Positions 17,734 through 26,674 of a stretch of DNA of 64,000 nucleotides are shown here, one piece after another; the stretch's first letter is position 1, and every line of letters begins with the position of its first letter. Source of the stretch: Chitinophaga vietnamensis (GTDB lineage: Bacteria > Bacteroidota > Bacteroidia > Chitinophagales > Chitinophagaceae); assembly GCF_902167635.1 (NCBI RefSeq), contig NZ_CABHMS010000002.1, forward strand, positions 558,001-622,000. Direction: 5' to 3'. The notes under the pieces are model-generated. The model saw only the letters and a list, made by a program, of their open reading frames with translations. It did no database searches and was not told the origin of the DNA. The translations under genes were made by a program, and so were the position numbers.

Positions 17734-19500
17734 TTACCAGCCCGGGTTCTGGTCCATTGTGCTGTTAGGCACCTGTAGCTCCGACAATGGCAGCGGCGAC
17801 AGGTAATCCCTTTTCACATCGAACTTGTAACCATTGGCCATAGCGCCAACTTTCTGGTATAATTCGATATAGCCGTTGGCATCCACGGGGTAACCGGCCA
17901 GCTGACTGGCAGGCACTAATGTTTTCCATTGATTCAGTTTTGCACCTTTCGGTTTGGAGCCGGTGAAGAGTTGTCCGGCAGCGCCCCAGCGCAATACATC
18001 ATCTTTCCTGAAACCTTCGCAGGCCAGCTCTATGCGCCTTTCGCGGCGTACTTCATTGAGCACCGGGCTCAGTGTCGGGAACTTCCAGTTGGGATCGTTG
18101 ACGATAGCGCCGATGTTCAGGGGAGGCATGCCCACCCTGGCTCTCAGCTTGTTGATCGTCATATCTACATCCGCCTGTGTGAGCGCGCCCATCTCTGCTT
18201 TAGCCTCTGCATAGTTGAGCAGCACTTCTGCATAGCGCATCAGGATGAGGGCGGTGGTGCCCACATCGCCGGCATATTGTTGCGCATAATCGGGATTATG
18301 CCCTTTGTACAACTGGTAGCCGGTAGCAGGTTTGTTTTCGTTGGCCGCAGAAAAAGTAGGCAGCTGGAAGATCATATTGGGCGCGCCTCCTGGCTGGTTG
18401 TTGGTAACGAGATGGTTGCCGTCAGGCACACAGATGGTTTGCACAAGGCGCGGGTCTCTGCCTTGCACCACGGTGGCGAGGGAGTCGTCGCCCTTGTACA
18501 GCGGGCTCACCGCGATAGGGTTGCCATCGAGGCAGAGGTAATCATCTACCAGGCTTTTGGTCAGGCCACGGCCCGCGCCGGAATTCGTATATCTGTGCCA
18601 GTTATGGGTAGGGCCGGTGGTAAGATTATACTGCCGCCAGAACATCACTTCCTTGCTGCCGCTGTAGTCGGTTTGATTGAAGAGCGACCAGTAGCCATAG
18701 TCTTTGCCTGTATTATCGAGCGAGAAGATGCCGGTAGCCATCACATTGCCTGCTACTGTGGCGGCTTTCTGCAAGTATTTAGCGCCATTGGAGCCGCTAA
18801 CGCCGAAAGGGGTGCCATTCAGGTATTTTTCCCAGGTGCCTTCGTATAGGGCTACCCGTGAGAGGAAGGCCATCGCAAATTCTTTGTAAACCCTGCTCGG
18901 TTGCGCGGCGCCTTTGCCGGGCAGGCAGCTGATAGCGCTATCGAGATCGGCAATGATGGAATCGGCAATGATATTGCGCGCCAGCCTTTTGCTGTACAGC
19001 TCCGGCGAATTGGGCGTGAGTGGTTTGCTCACCCAGGGCAGCGCGCCGAACTGCTTCATCATCCCGAAATAAAAGTAAGCACGGAAAAACAAGGCTTCTC
19101 CTACATATGGTTTCACGTTGGTCCATGGCTCTCTCACCTTGCTGTAATTGGCCAGCAGGTAATTGACATTGCGCAGCGCGCTCCAGCTCCAGCCGCCGCC
19201 GGAGGAAGGCACCACGGTTTCGTCGTTCAGCCAGGTGTTGTAGCTCATGTTGATCATGTTATCACTGCCCTGGTCGGCATCCAGGCCATAGATGCCGATG
19301 GTGCCGTAACCGGTATAGGAAGGGAAGGCGGAATAAAAACTGTTGCAATATAATTTCAGATCATTGGATGTTTGCCAGTATTGTGCGTCGCTGATCACTG
19401 TTTCCGGGCTTCTGTCCAGGAAGTCTTTCTTGCAGGAAAAGAGGGTGAAGAGGATGACCGCAGCTGCCAGCAAGTGTTTATATAAGCGCATATCTTTCAT
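17734..19500 (-). CDS. SusD/RagB-family outer-membrane lipoprotein
   Basis: Start MKDMRLYKHLL gives 588 residues with a lipoprotein signal ending LFTLFSCKKDF, the cysteine being the lipidation site; the frame runs on upstream into the susC end and that part was not used. SusD features include the opening FLDRSPETVISDAQYW, RAYFYFGMMKQFGALPWV, and RYAEVLLNYAEAKAEMG with RRERRIELACEGFRKDDVLRW near the end. It binds glycan on the cell surface together with the SusC 10 bp upstream. The locus includes a sigma/FecR pair and a GH29 fucosidase, so a fucose-containing glycan is plausible. Confidence 0.94.
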   Translation of the reverse strand: MKDMRLYKHLLAAAVILFTLFSCKKDFLDRSPETVISDAQYWQTSNDLKLYCNSFYSAFPSYTGYGTIGIYGLDADQGSDNMINMSYNTWLNDETVVPSSGGGWSWSALRNVNYLLANYSKVREPWTNVKPYVGEALFFRAYFYFGMMKQFGALPWVSKPLTPNSPELYSKRLARNIIADSIIADLDSAISCLPGKGAAQPSRVYKEFAMAFLSRVALYEGTWEKYLNGTPFGVSGSNGAKYLQKAATVAGNVMATGIFSLDNTGKDYGYWSLFNQTDYSGSKEVMFWRQYNLTTGPTHNWHRYTNSGAGRGLTKSLVDDYLCLDGNPIAVSPLYKGDDSLATVVQGRDPRLVQTICVPDGNHLVTNNQPGGAPNMIFQLPTFSAANENKPATGYQLYKGHNPDYAQQYAGDVGTTALILMRYAEVLLNYAEAKAEMGALTQADVDMTINKLRARVGMPPLNIGAIVNDPNWKFPTLSPVLNEVRRERRIELACEGFRKDDVLRWGAAGQLFTGSKPKGAKLNQWKTLVPASQLAGYPVDANGYIELYQKVGAMANGYKFDVKRDYLSPLPLSELQVPNSTMDQNPGW

Positions 19501-19510
19501 GTTTGATGGA

Positions 19511-22500
19511 TTAGAGGATGACGTTGATACCACAGGAGAAAGTCCGTTGCAGTGGATATATTTTGGCATCACTGATAGACAGTTCGGGATCCATTGTTTT
19601 GATCAGTTTGGTGAAGGTGGCCAGGTTTTCCACGTCGAAGTATAAACGAAGTCTCTGGATGCGCGCGCGCGACAGCAAACTGGCTGGCAGCGTGTATCCC
19701 AGCTGTACGCTCTTGATACGCATGTAGGCTGCATTTTGCAGGTACCGGGTCTGCACTTGTGTATTCTTGCCGTTCTCGCCGCTCATATAAAATTTCGGGA
19801 AATAGCCGTTGGTATTGGCAGGCGTCCATCTGTTCAGCTGCGCGGTAAATGGAGAGCTTTGCCATTCATCTCCTACGATGCCCCAGAAATAGTTGGAGCC
19901 GATCCAGGCATCTCTCTTGGCGATACCTTGCAGGAATATGTTGAGATCAAAACCTTTGTAGTCGAAATTAAGGCTCAGGCTATACTGGTACCTGGGAGTG
20001 TTGTTACCGATGATGCGAAGATCGCCGCTGCTGTCTGCCGTATTCTTGCCATTGCTGATGATGCCATTGCCGTCAAAGTCTTTATAGATCACATCTCCGG
20101 CGCGCCAGCCGCTTTTCCAGAAAGTAGCGGTAGGCGCTTTGGAAGCATCTGCATCGGTGGCGTAGAGGCCGAGGGTAGTGTAGCCCCATATCTCGCCTAA
20201 GGTCTGGCCTTCATACCAGGTATCGAGCGAGCGGGAAGGATTATTGTAGCGTACTACTTTTCCTTTGTAGTCAGACAAGGTTCCGCGGATGCCATATCCC
20301 AGCTGGCCAATGCGGTCATTCCATTGCAGCGTTAACTCAAATCCTTTTGTTTGTATTGCGGCATTGTTCACTTTCGGTACGCTTGTGCCGAGCAGTGCAG
20401 GCAGCACTTGTGCAGGACCGGCGAAATCATCGGCCTTGCGGATGAAATAATCGTAAGAAGCCGTGAGCCTGTGATCGAGGAAAGACATATCCGCACCAAT
20501 GCCGTAAGAAGTAGTGGTTACCCAGGTAAGGCCTGTATTTACCAATGGCGGCTGGCTCACGGATGCCTGCTTGTTGCCGCCAAAGAGCCAGGAGGTATTA
20601 TTCGGCGAAGTGGTCGCTAAACTGGGATAGAAAGGATAGTAAGTGCTGATGCCGGGATCGCCGAGGAACAGCTGATCGGGCGCAGCGCCGTAGTTGGCGC
20701 GCAGCTTGAAAGTATTCACGATCGTTTTGATCGGCTGCCAGAAATTTTCCCGGTCGAGGTTCCAGCCGGCAGACGCGCCTGGAGAGAATTTCCAGCGATG
20801 GCCGGTAAGGAAGCGGGAAGTGCCATCATAACGGCCATTCAATTCCAGCAGGTATTTATTATCATAGTTATAATTGAACCGGCCGAAAAAGCCTTCCACG
20901 GCCAGTCTGCGCACCTGGTCGCCCACAGTAGGACTGGTATTATACGTCAGGTTGAGGGAAGGTATATCGTTGGAATACAACTGGCTGTTGGAAGCATTGT
21001 ATGCCGTGTAGTTGGTCAATTCGCTGGTGAAGCCGCCCAGGAGGCGGAAGTTGTGTTTGTTGAATTGTTTTTCGTAAGAAGAATAAGCATTTACGATATG
21101 ATGCTCATTGCGGTAATTATTCCGGGAGAAAGAATTGGGAGAAGTACCGCCGGAAGGGGCGGTGCTGCCATCCGGCAGATAAACATATACGGTTTTGAGA
21201 TGATTCTGCTGATCGTAGAAATCGCCGTCAAAGGTATAGTTGGCAGTGATATCCCAGCCTTTCAGCGGTGTGATGCGGAACTCGCCGGTGAGCACGGGCT
21301 GGTCTTCGGTGGACTTGTTACGTCCGCCTTGTAAATGCAGCAGCACATTGCTTTCGTCGGAGTAGTGGCCATCCGGATTGATCAATGAAACGGTCGGGAA
21401 TTTACGCGCGATCTGGTGCATATAGTTACCGCCTGTTTGACCGGCATATACATTGGGTGTATTGAACAGGCTGCGTGAAATACTGCTGCGGAAATTAAAG
21501 GTCAGCCAGTTGGTGATATTGGACGAGAGGTTGGCTCTGACGTTGAAGCGTTTGAAATCGTCGTTACCGAAATTGTACATTCCCGCTCTGTTGTTATATC
21601 CTGCGCTGATAAAGTAATTGCTTTTTTCATTGGCGCCGCTGATGCTCACGTTATGCTGCTGGCTGAATGCAAACTTTTTGAAATAGATCTTGAACCAGTC
21701 GTTGTTGGCATTACCACTGTTCCAGTTGTTCCATCCGTTGGGAACATTCGGATTTTTGATGGTCTGTGTTTTGAGAGAGCCATCGAGGTAGGCTTTGATC
21801 CTGCCCATGGTTTCATCGTTGAAGAAGGGCGCCCTGCCTGCGTTGGCGAAGGCTTCGTTATAAAGGTTGGCGAAATCGAGCGAGTTGAGCATCTTCGGCA
21901 GGTTGATCGGTTGCGCCCACGACAGGTTGTTGTCATAGGTGATCCTGGTGCCTTGCCCGGCCTTTCCTTTTTTGGTGGTGATGAGTATCACGCCGTAAGG
22001 CGCGCTGGAGCCGTATATGGCGGTGGATGCGGCGTCTTTGAGCACGGAGATACTTTCTACATCGTTCGGGTTAAGGGCATTGATATCGCCGCCCTGGATA
22101 CCATCGATCACCACGAGCGGGCTGCCGGTGGCATTGAATCCCGTATAGCCTCTCACGTTAATGGTCTGGGTAGCGTTGGGAGCGCCGCCATTGCCATTGG
22201 TGAGGATATTGAGGCCGGCCACCAGGCCTTGCAGGCCCTGGCTGATGCGTGTCATAGGGCGGTTTTCCAGTACTTTGCCGGACACTTGTGATACGGCGCC
22301 GGTGAGGTTCACTTGCTTTTGTGTGCCGTAGCCTACCACTACTACGTTTTCGAGCTGTGATACTTCTGCGATGAATTTCACTTCCACGTAGGAGCGGCCG
22401 TTTACAGGCACTTCCTGGCGTTGAAAGCCGATGTTGGTGACGATGAGCACCGCTTCGGGGCCTATGTTGGATAGCCGGAAATAGCCGTCTCCATTGGAGA

Positions 22501-22981
22501 TAGCGGCGGCTTTGCTGCCTTTCACCTGTATGGTGGTACCGGGAACGGCATTACCTTTTTCATCCACGATGCGGCCGCGCAGGGAGTCTGCCACGTTCGT
22601 GACAGTGGCTGCGGGCGCCGCCACGCGGTTCAGCACAATCGTTTCCCGGATGATCTTCCAGGAAAGGCCCTGCCCTTTGAAACACAGGTCCAGCACCTGT
22701 TGCAGCGGTGCGTCTTTTACTTCTATGCTGATGTTGTGCGTGCCTTCCAGGTCGCCGGAATGGTACCAGAATTTGTAGCCGCTCTGCTGTTCTATCTTCA
22801 TAAACACCTCCTGCAGCGGTTTATTTTTTTCTGCCAGGGATATTTTCTGCGCAAATCCTTTGGCACTGATCTGGCACAGGATGGCCAGCAAGAAGAATAT
22901 AGATAGTCTCATGATCTTCCAGATTTTGGTCAATAGGCTGCTATGCCTGTTGTTGGTGATGTAACAAGCCATTGAATACAT
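19511..22981 (-). CDS. SusC/RagA TonB-dependent transporter with STN signalling domain
   Basis: The 1156-residue protein has a signal region (KIMRLSIFFLLAILCQISAKGFAQ), an STN domain (about 48-105, SLAEKNKPLQEVFMKIEQ), a carboxypeptidase-regulatory-like domain (about 133-210), a plug (VVVGYGTQKQVNLTGAVSQV onward) and a 22-strand-type barrel. It forms the channel for SusD-bound glycan. The STN domain signals through FecR to the sigma factor upstream, so the system should be induced by its own substrate. The first ATG (22981) gives a 24-residue lead before MRLSI, common in this family but uncertain. Confidence 0.95.
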   Translation of the reverse strand: MYSMACYITNNRHSSLLTKIWKIMRLSIFFLLAILCQISAKGFAQKISLAEKNKPLQEVFMKIEQQSGYKFWYHSGDLEGTHNISIEVKDAPLQQVLDLCFKGQGLSWKIIRETIVLNRVAAPAATVTNVADSLRGRIVDEKGNAVPGTTIQVKGSKAAAISNGDGYFRLSNIGPEAVLIVTNIGFQRQEVPVNGRSYVEVKFIAEVSQLENVVVVGYGTQKQVNLTGAVSQVSGKVLENRPMTRISQGLQGLVAGLNILTNGNGGAPNATQTINVRGYTGFNATGSPLVVIDGIQGGDINALNPNDVESISVLKDAASTAIYGSSAPYGVILITTKKGKAGQGTRITYDNNLSWAQPINLPKMLNSLDFANLYNEAFANAGRAPFFNDETMGRIKAYLDGSLKTQTIKNPNVPNGWNNWNSGNANNDWFKIYFKKFAFSQQHNVSISGANEKSNYFISAGYNNRAGMYNFGNDDFKRFNVRANLSSNITNWLTFNFRSSISRSLFNTPNVYAGQTGGNYMHQIARKFPTVSLINPDGHYSDESNVLLHLQGGRNKSTEDQPVLTGEFRITPLKGWDITANYTFDGDFYDQQNHLKTVYVYLPDGSTAPSGGTSPNSFSRNNYRNEHHIVNAYSSYEKQFNKHNFRLLGGFTSELTNYTAYNASNSQLYSNDIPSLNLTYNTSPTVGDQVRRLAVEGFFGRFNYNYDNKYLLELNGRYDGTSRFLTGHRWKFSPGASAGWNLDRENFWQPIKTIVNTFKLRANYGAAPDQLFLGDPGISTYYPFYPSLATTSPNNTSWLFGGNKQASVSQPPLVNTGLTWVTTTSYGIGADMSFLDHRLTASYDYFIRKADDFAGPAQVLPALLGTSVPKVNNAAIQTKGFELTLQWNDRIGQLGYGIRGTLSDYKGKVVRYNNPSRSLDTWYEGQTLGEIWGYTTLGLYATDADASKAPTATFWKSGWRAGDVIYKDFDGNGIISNGKNTADSSGDLRIIGNNTPRYQYSLSLNFDYKGFDLNIFLQGIAKRDAWIGSNYFWGIVGDEWQSSPFTAQLNRWTPANTNGYFPKFYMSGENGKNTQVQTRYLQNAAYMRIKSVQLGYTLPASLLSRARIQRLRLYFDVENLATFTKLIKTMDPELSISDAKIYPLQRTFSCGINVIL

Positions 22982-23314
22982 AATTGAATAGTTAATTGTA
23001 ATAAGGAGTCCTTACTAAATAGAGATACGACTGTTCGGTTTACATGAAATTTAAACGTTCATAAGTGGTCATTGCAACTGTTGGCGGTGGCGCGTGTTAT
23101 CAGGAGCTTATGGATGAAATGTGCATCAGGAGAGGCTTCCAATGCCCGCAGGTTTGGAAACGAAGATTTAATAACATAAATTTAGATTTAGGTAATAAAA
23201 TGTCTTTTACTGTAGACCGTTTTGTTGCTGTGTTGACCGGGATATGTTAGCGCATACCCGGTTTTTTTCATTGTGGTGATCACTGTTTTTGCATGCTTGA
23301 TAATTTTGGTTGTT
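22982..23314. other. Intergenic region between fecR and susC
   Basis: This 333-bp stretch is AT-rich and holds no convincing gene. It must contain the susC promoter, which I could not place. It also contains one plus-strand terminator-like hairpin at 23236-23268, opposite to the flanking genes. A 61-codon plus-strand frame (23065-23250) ends in that hairpin but does not look like a protein. Confidence 0.6.
23236..23268 (+). terminator. Orphan terminator-like hairpin, opposite to flanking genes
   Basis: ACCGGG pairs with CCCGGT, extended by TATG/CATA past one bulged A, and a run of seven T follows on the plus strand. Both flanking genes are on the minus strand, where no T run follows. It would end a plus-strand RNA from the fecR-susC gap. 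Confidence 0.55.
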
Positions 23315-24436
23315 TTAAATGACAATAATTTTTCTTCCCTCGACAGTAAAATGTATGCCGCTCTCTTCCAGTATGGATAATACTTCCTGGAGGCTATAGC
23401 TTCTTTTTATACTTCCTTCGAACCGCAGTTCGGGTATTTTATTTTTATAGGTTACTTCTACATTATACCAGCGTGCGAGTTGCCGCATCATGGCGGCGGT
23501 GCCTTCTCCATTCATGGCGAAGTAGCCTTCTTTCCAGGCTACGGCCTGCTGAATATCCTTGCAGGTGGCCACTTCCAGGGTGTGGTCTGCTTTCAGCCGG
23601 GCCTGCTGTCCGGGCTTGAGTGTAGTGGTATCGGCCTGGTAGCCTACGCGTACGGCGCCTTCCAGCAATGTTACATTGGCGCCGGGTTCTTCCGGGTATG
23701 CCATGAAGTTGAAGCGGGTGCCAAGCACCTGTACGGTTTTGTCGCCCGCACTTACAACAAAGGGCTGGCGGGCATTGGCGGCCACTTCAAAATAGGCTTC
23801 GCCGGTGATCTCCACTTTGCGTTCGCTGCCGCTGAAGCCGGAAGGGAAGCGGATAGAAGAGGCGGCATTGAGCCATACTTTAGAGCCGTCGGGCAGCAGC
23901 AGCTGGTACTGGCCTCCCGGCGGTGTGCTCAGCATATTCATAGCGGCGGCAGGCGGCTGATCGCCAGGATGGTAGGCTACCTGTCCGTTCCCTAATTGAA
24001 TGGTGGCGCCGCCCTGTTGCAGGGTGCCATGCCCGGCGCTGTCGAGCACGATCTGCTGCCCGCTGGCCAGCGTGAGCACGGCCTTGTTGCCGCCCGGTTG
24101 CGGCGCTTGTTCTTTCAAGGCCAGCTCCGTAGGGGCGTTACCGTTATATTGCTTCCACAGTTTTTTACCGAAGAACCAACAGCAGGCGATCACGGCGGCG
24201 GCCGAAGCGGCTTTCGCTACCATCCGCAGCAGGCGGCCTTTTGCGGCGCCGGTATTTTCCCGGATACGCTGCTGCAGCAGCTGCGCCGTCGCCTGCTTGT
24301 CGCCCAGCAATAACTCATCCCAGTCAGCATCTTCACTGACCTGGTCCAGCAGCTGGTTATATCGCTCAATGTCATCTGCCGTAGCTTCGCCGTTGGATAT
24401 ACGTTCGGCAAGACGGGCAATTTCTTCGTGGATCAC
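23315..24436 (-). CDS. FecR-family anti-sigma factor
   Basis: The 373-residue protein has an N-terminal cytoplasmic part (about 1-78), one membrane segment (about 82-105, AAVIACCWFFGKKLW), the FecR domain (PPGGQYQLLLPDGSKVWLNA, GEAYFEVAANARQPFVV) and a C-terminal DUF4974-like domain (LQEVLSILEESGIHFTV). It holds the ECF sigma factor at the membrane and releases it when the SusC STN domain signals. It starts 72 bp after the sigma gene and lies 333 bp before susC. Confidence 0.94.
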   Translation of the reverse strand: MIHEEIARLAERISNGEATADDIERYNQLLDQVSEDADWDELLLGDKQATAQLLQQRIRENTGAAKGRLLRMVAKAASAAAVIACCWFFGKKLWKQYNGNAPTELALKEQAPQPGGNKAVLTLASGQQIVLDSAGHGTLQQGGATIQLGNGQVAYHPGDQPPAAAMNMLSTPPGGQYQLLLPDGSKVWLNAASSIRFPSGFSGSERKVEITGEAYFEVAANARQPFVVSAGDKTVQVLGTRFNFMAYPEEPGANVTLLEGAVRVGYQADTTTLKPGQQARLKADHTLEVATCKDIQQAVAWKEGYFAMNGEGTAAMMRQLARWYNVEVTYKNKIPELRFEGSIKRSYSLQEVLSILEESGIHFTVEGRKIIVI

Positions 24437-24508
24437 TTAAAATGGACGGTTTATAAGATGAAGGCACTTGAAAGAAAGGTATCCCCCAAAGGCGGAGAAA
24501 AAATTTTT

Positions 24509-25084
24509 TCAATAGAAGAAAAAGAGGCAGCAGATCAACAACAGGGAGTGCCCGATGAACAGGCGAATACGTCGTAAGGCGATGGTGATCTGGTTCTCCA
24601 CCGTTTTGGCGGTGATGTTCAGCTGACGGGCGATCTCCGCGTGCGACAGCTGCTCATCACGGCTCAGGTGATAGATGGTGCGGCATTGCTGTGGCAACTG
24701 CGATACCGCCATCGATACGATCTTCTTCAGTTCGCGCAGCGTCATATCGCTGGCATCTACCGAAGTAGCGGTGGTATAACTGAGATTATTGATCAATGCC
24801 TGCTGGTATTTACCGCTGCGGATATGGTTGGCCATCTTGAAGCGGGTAGCGGCTTTGAGGTAATATTTCAGGGAGCTGATCTGCGCTTCCTCCCGGTGCT
24901 GCCATAGCCAGGTGAATACCTCCTGTACCACGTCCATCGCAGTATCCCGGCAACGCAGCGTGAAGTAAGCGTGCTTGTAGAGCGTTTCCCAATAACGTTC
25001 GTAAATAGCGTCAAAAGCGTTGCTATCACCTTGTTTCAGGAGATGCAAAAGTTCACTGTCTTCCATTTTCATGCAACGCGACAT
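24509..25084 (-). CDS. ECF RNA polymerase sigma factor, Bacteroidota FecI-type
   Basis: The 191-residue protein has sigma region 2 (about 10-75: FDAIYERYWETLYKHAYFTL, DVVQEVFTWLWQHRE) and region 4 (about 125-175: LPQQCRTIYHLSRDEQLSHAEIARQL). Like FecI, it would direct transcription of the susCD genes downstream once released by FecR. The C-terminus is an unusual hydrophobic tail (FIGHSLLLICCLFFFY), perhaps a membrane anchor. ATG at 25084 is used; the inner start MEDSELLHLL at 25066 is equally plausible. Confidence 0.94.
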   Translation of the reverse strand: MSRCMKMEDSELLHLLKQGDSNAFDAIYERYWETLYKHAYFTLRCRDTAMDVVQEVFTWLWQHREEAQISSLKYYLKAATRFKMANHIRSGKYQQALINNLSYTTATSVDASDMTLRELKKIVSMAVSQLPQQCRTIYHLSRDEQLSHAEIARQLNITAKTVENQITIALRRIRLFIGHSLLLICCLFFFY

Positions 25085-25222
25085 GGAATGTCATTTATAG
25101 CAATGCCAATGATTGCAATCTAGTTATTCTATTCAGCATGGAGTTGTACTTTTTAAACAAAGAGTGACTGAATCTTAGCAGTTATTGTCAGTGTTTCATA
25201 GTAAGCGGCAGAAGAATTTATT

Positions 25223-26491
25223 TTACTTTTTCATTACCGGCAGGGTAGTGGCATTGCCGCTTAATTCCAGTGCAATAACGGAACAGATGCTGTCGGGCAT
25301 TGTGGCGGGCAACTGAAGCGTGGTACCATTGTCGTTGCTGGAAAACGCTAGGGGCGCGCCTTTCAAGAAAGCGGCCCGTTTTACTTTCAGCTTGCCTAAA
25401 GGCGGCAATACCAGTGGCTGCACGGGCCGACCAAAAACATGTACATACAAGGTGCTGCCTTTACGCGTAGTGGCAAAGATACTATCTGGTACGAAAGGGC
25501 CGCCCTGTGTGCCATAAATGCTTTCGCCATACTGATTCAGCCAGCGGCCCATCTCTCTCAAACGATCGATCTGGCGCTGCTCCATACGGCCGTCCAGCAT
25601 GGGGCCTACGTTGAAGAGCAGGTTGCCGTTGCCCCCGGCGGTTTTCACCAGCGTTTGTATGCATTCTTTCAGCGATTTCATTTTATCATTCGGCTTCCAG
25701 GCCCATTGCTGGCAGATCGTGATGCAGGATTCCCAGGGATCTTGCATATTCAGCGCGCCTACTACCTGTTCGGGCGTGGCATAGTCGCCCACGGCGCCCT
25801 TGCCCAGCTCCGTATGTTTGCCTTTGCCCAGGCGGTTGTTGACCACCACATTTTTATCAATGCGTTTGATGAAATTATATACCTCGGTTCCGTATTCTTC
25901 TTTCCAGGGCGCTTCCCAGTTGCCATCGAACCAGAGCATGTAAGGATGGTAGCGGGTGATCAGCTCTTTCAGTTCATCTTTCATGCGCTGTACAAATACG
26001 CGGGTATTGCCTGTATAATCCGCATCGTGCCAGTCGAGCACTGTGAAATAGATACAGAACCTGATCCCTTGCCGGGCGCAAGCCGCGGCCAGCTCGCCTA
26101 CCACGTCCCGTTTGAAAGGCGAGTGAGATATATTGTAATCGGAATAAGCAGTAGGCCAGAGGCAGAAGCCATCGTGATGTTTAGCCGTGATGGTGAGGTA
26201 CTTCATCCCTGCATCCTTAGCGGCTTTCACCCAGTTATCAGCGTTGAACAATACGGGATTGAACTCCGTATACAGGTGGTCGTATTCGTCGGCAGGCACC
26301 TGCTGGCCGCGGCTCCAGCCAATTTCTGTACCGCGCAGGGTTACCGGCCCCCAGTGGATGAACATACCGAAACGTTGCGCCATGAAATCGTTCATCACGG
26401 CAGGCGGCGTTTTGTAAGGGATCTGCTGGGCAGCTGCTGTAAAGGCGTTAGTGAGACAAAGCAACAAGAGGAAGATATTTTTCTTTTTCAT
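25223..26491 (-). CDS. GH29 alpha-L-fucosidase, secreted
   Basis: The 422-residue protein has a signal peptide (MKKKNIFLLLLCLTNAFTAAAQQ) and GH29 motifs: FGMFIHWGP (41-49), AKHHDGFCLW (103-112) and the nucleophile D189 in LWFDGNW. There is no extra carbohydrate-binding domain. The Glu acid/base of this family varies in position and I do not assign it. It removes alpha-L-fucose in the periplasm or outside. It lies 138 bp upstream of the sigma gene on the same strand, so it may belong to the same locus but have its own promoter. Confidence 0.93.
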   Translation of the reverse strand: MKKKNIFLLLLCLTNAFTAAAQQIPYKTPPAVMNDFMAQRFGMFIHWGPVTLRGTEIGWSRGQQVPADEYDHLYTEFNPVLFNADNWVKAAKDAGMKYLTITAKHHDGFCLWPTAYSDYNISHSPFKRDVVGELAAACARQGIRFCIYFTVLDWHDADYTGNTRVFVQRMKDELKELITRYHPYMLWFDGNWEAPWKEEYGTEVYNFIKRIDKNVVVNNRLGKGKHTELGKGAVGDYATPEQVVGALNMQDPWESCITICQQWAWKPNDKMKSLKECIQTLVKTAGGNGNLLFNVGPMLDGRMEQRQIDRLREMGRWLNQYGESIYGTQGGPFVPDSIFATTRKGSTLYVHVFGRPVQPLVLPPLGKLKVKRAAFLKGAPLAFSSNDNGTTLQLPATMPDSICSVIALELSGNATTLPVMKK

Positions 26492-26674
26492 AGACAGTGA
26501 ATATATAAATTTAATTGGAAGATGGCTATAGCTATAAGCGAACAGTAATGTTCGAAAGCGGACAATTTATCTCCCTGGCTTTATCTCTATCTTCCTGATG
26601 ATGAAGGAATTGCTAAATTGGTATTTTCTTTGGCGCGTGCCGCTTGTTCATTCATCTAAAGGAAAACACATCTC

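Noticed and set aside
23065-23250. 61-codon plus-strand frame between fecR and susC
   Set aside because: No start signal or recognisable composition. It is better explained as part of an untranslated RNA or chance.
25439-26500. 353-codon plus-strand frame over the fucosidase gene
   Set aside because: It is the antisense shadow of a complete GH29 gene with signal peptide and active site; no domain is visible in it.
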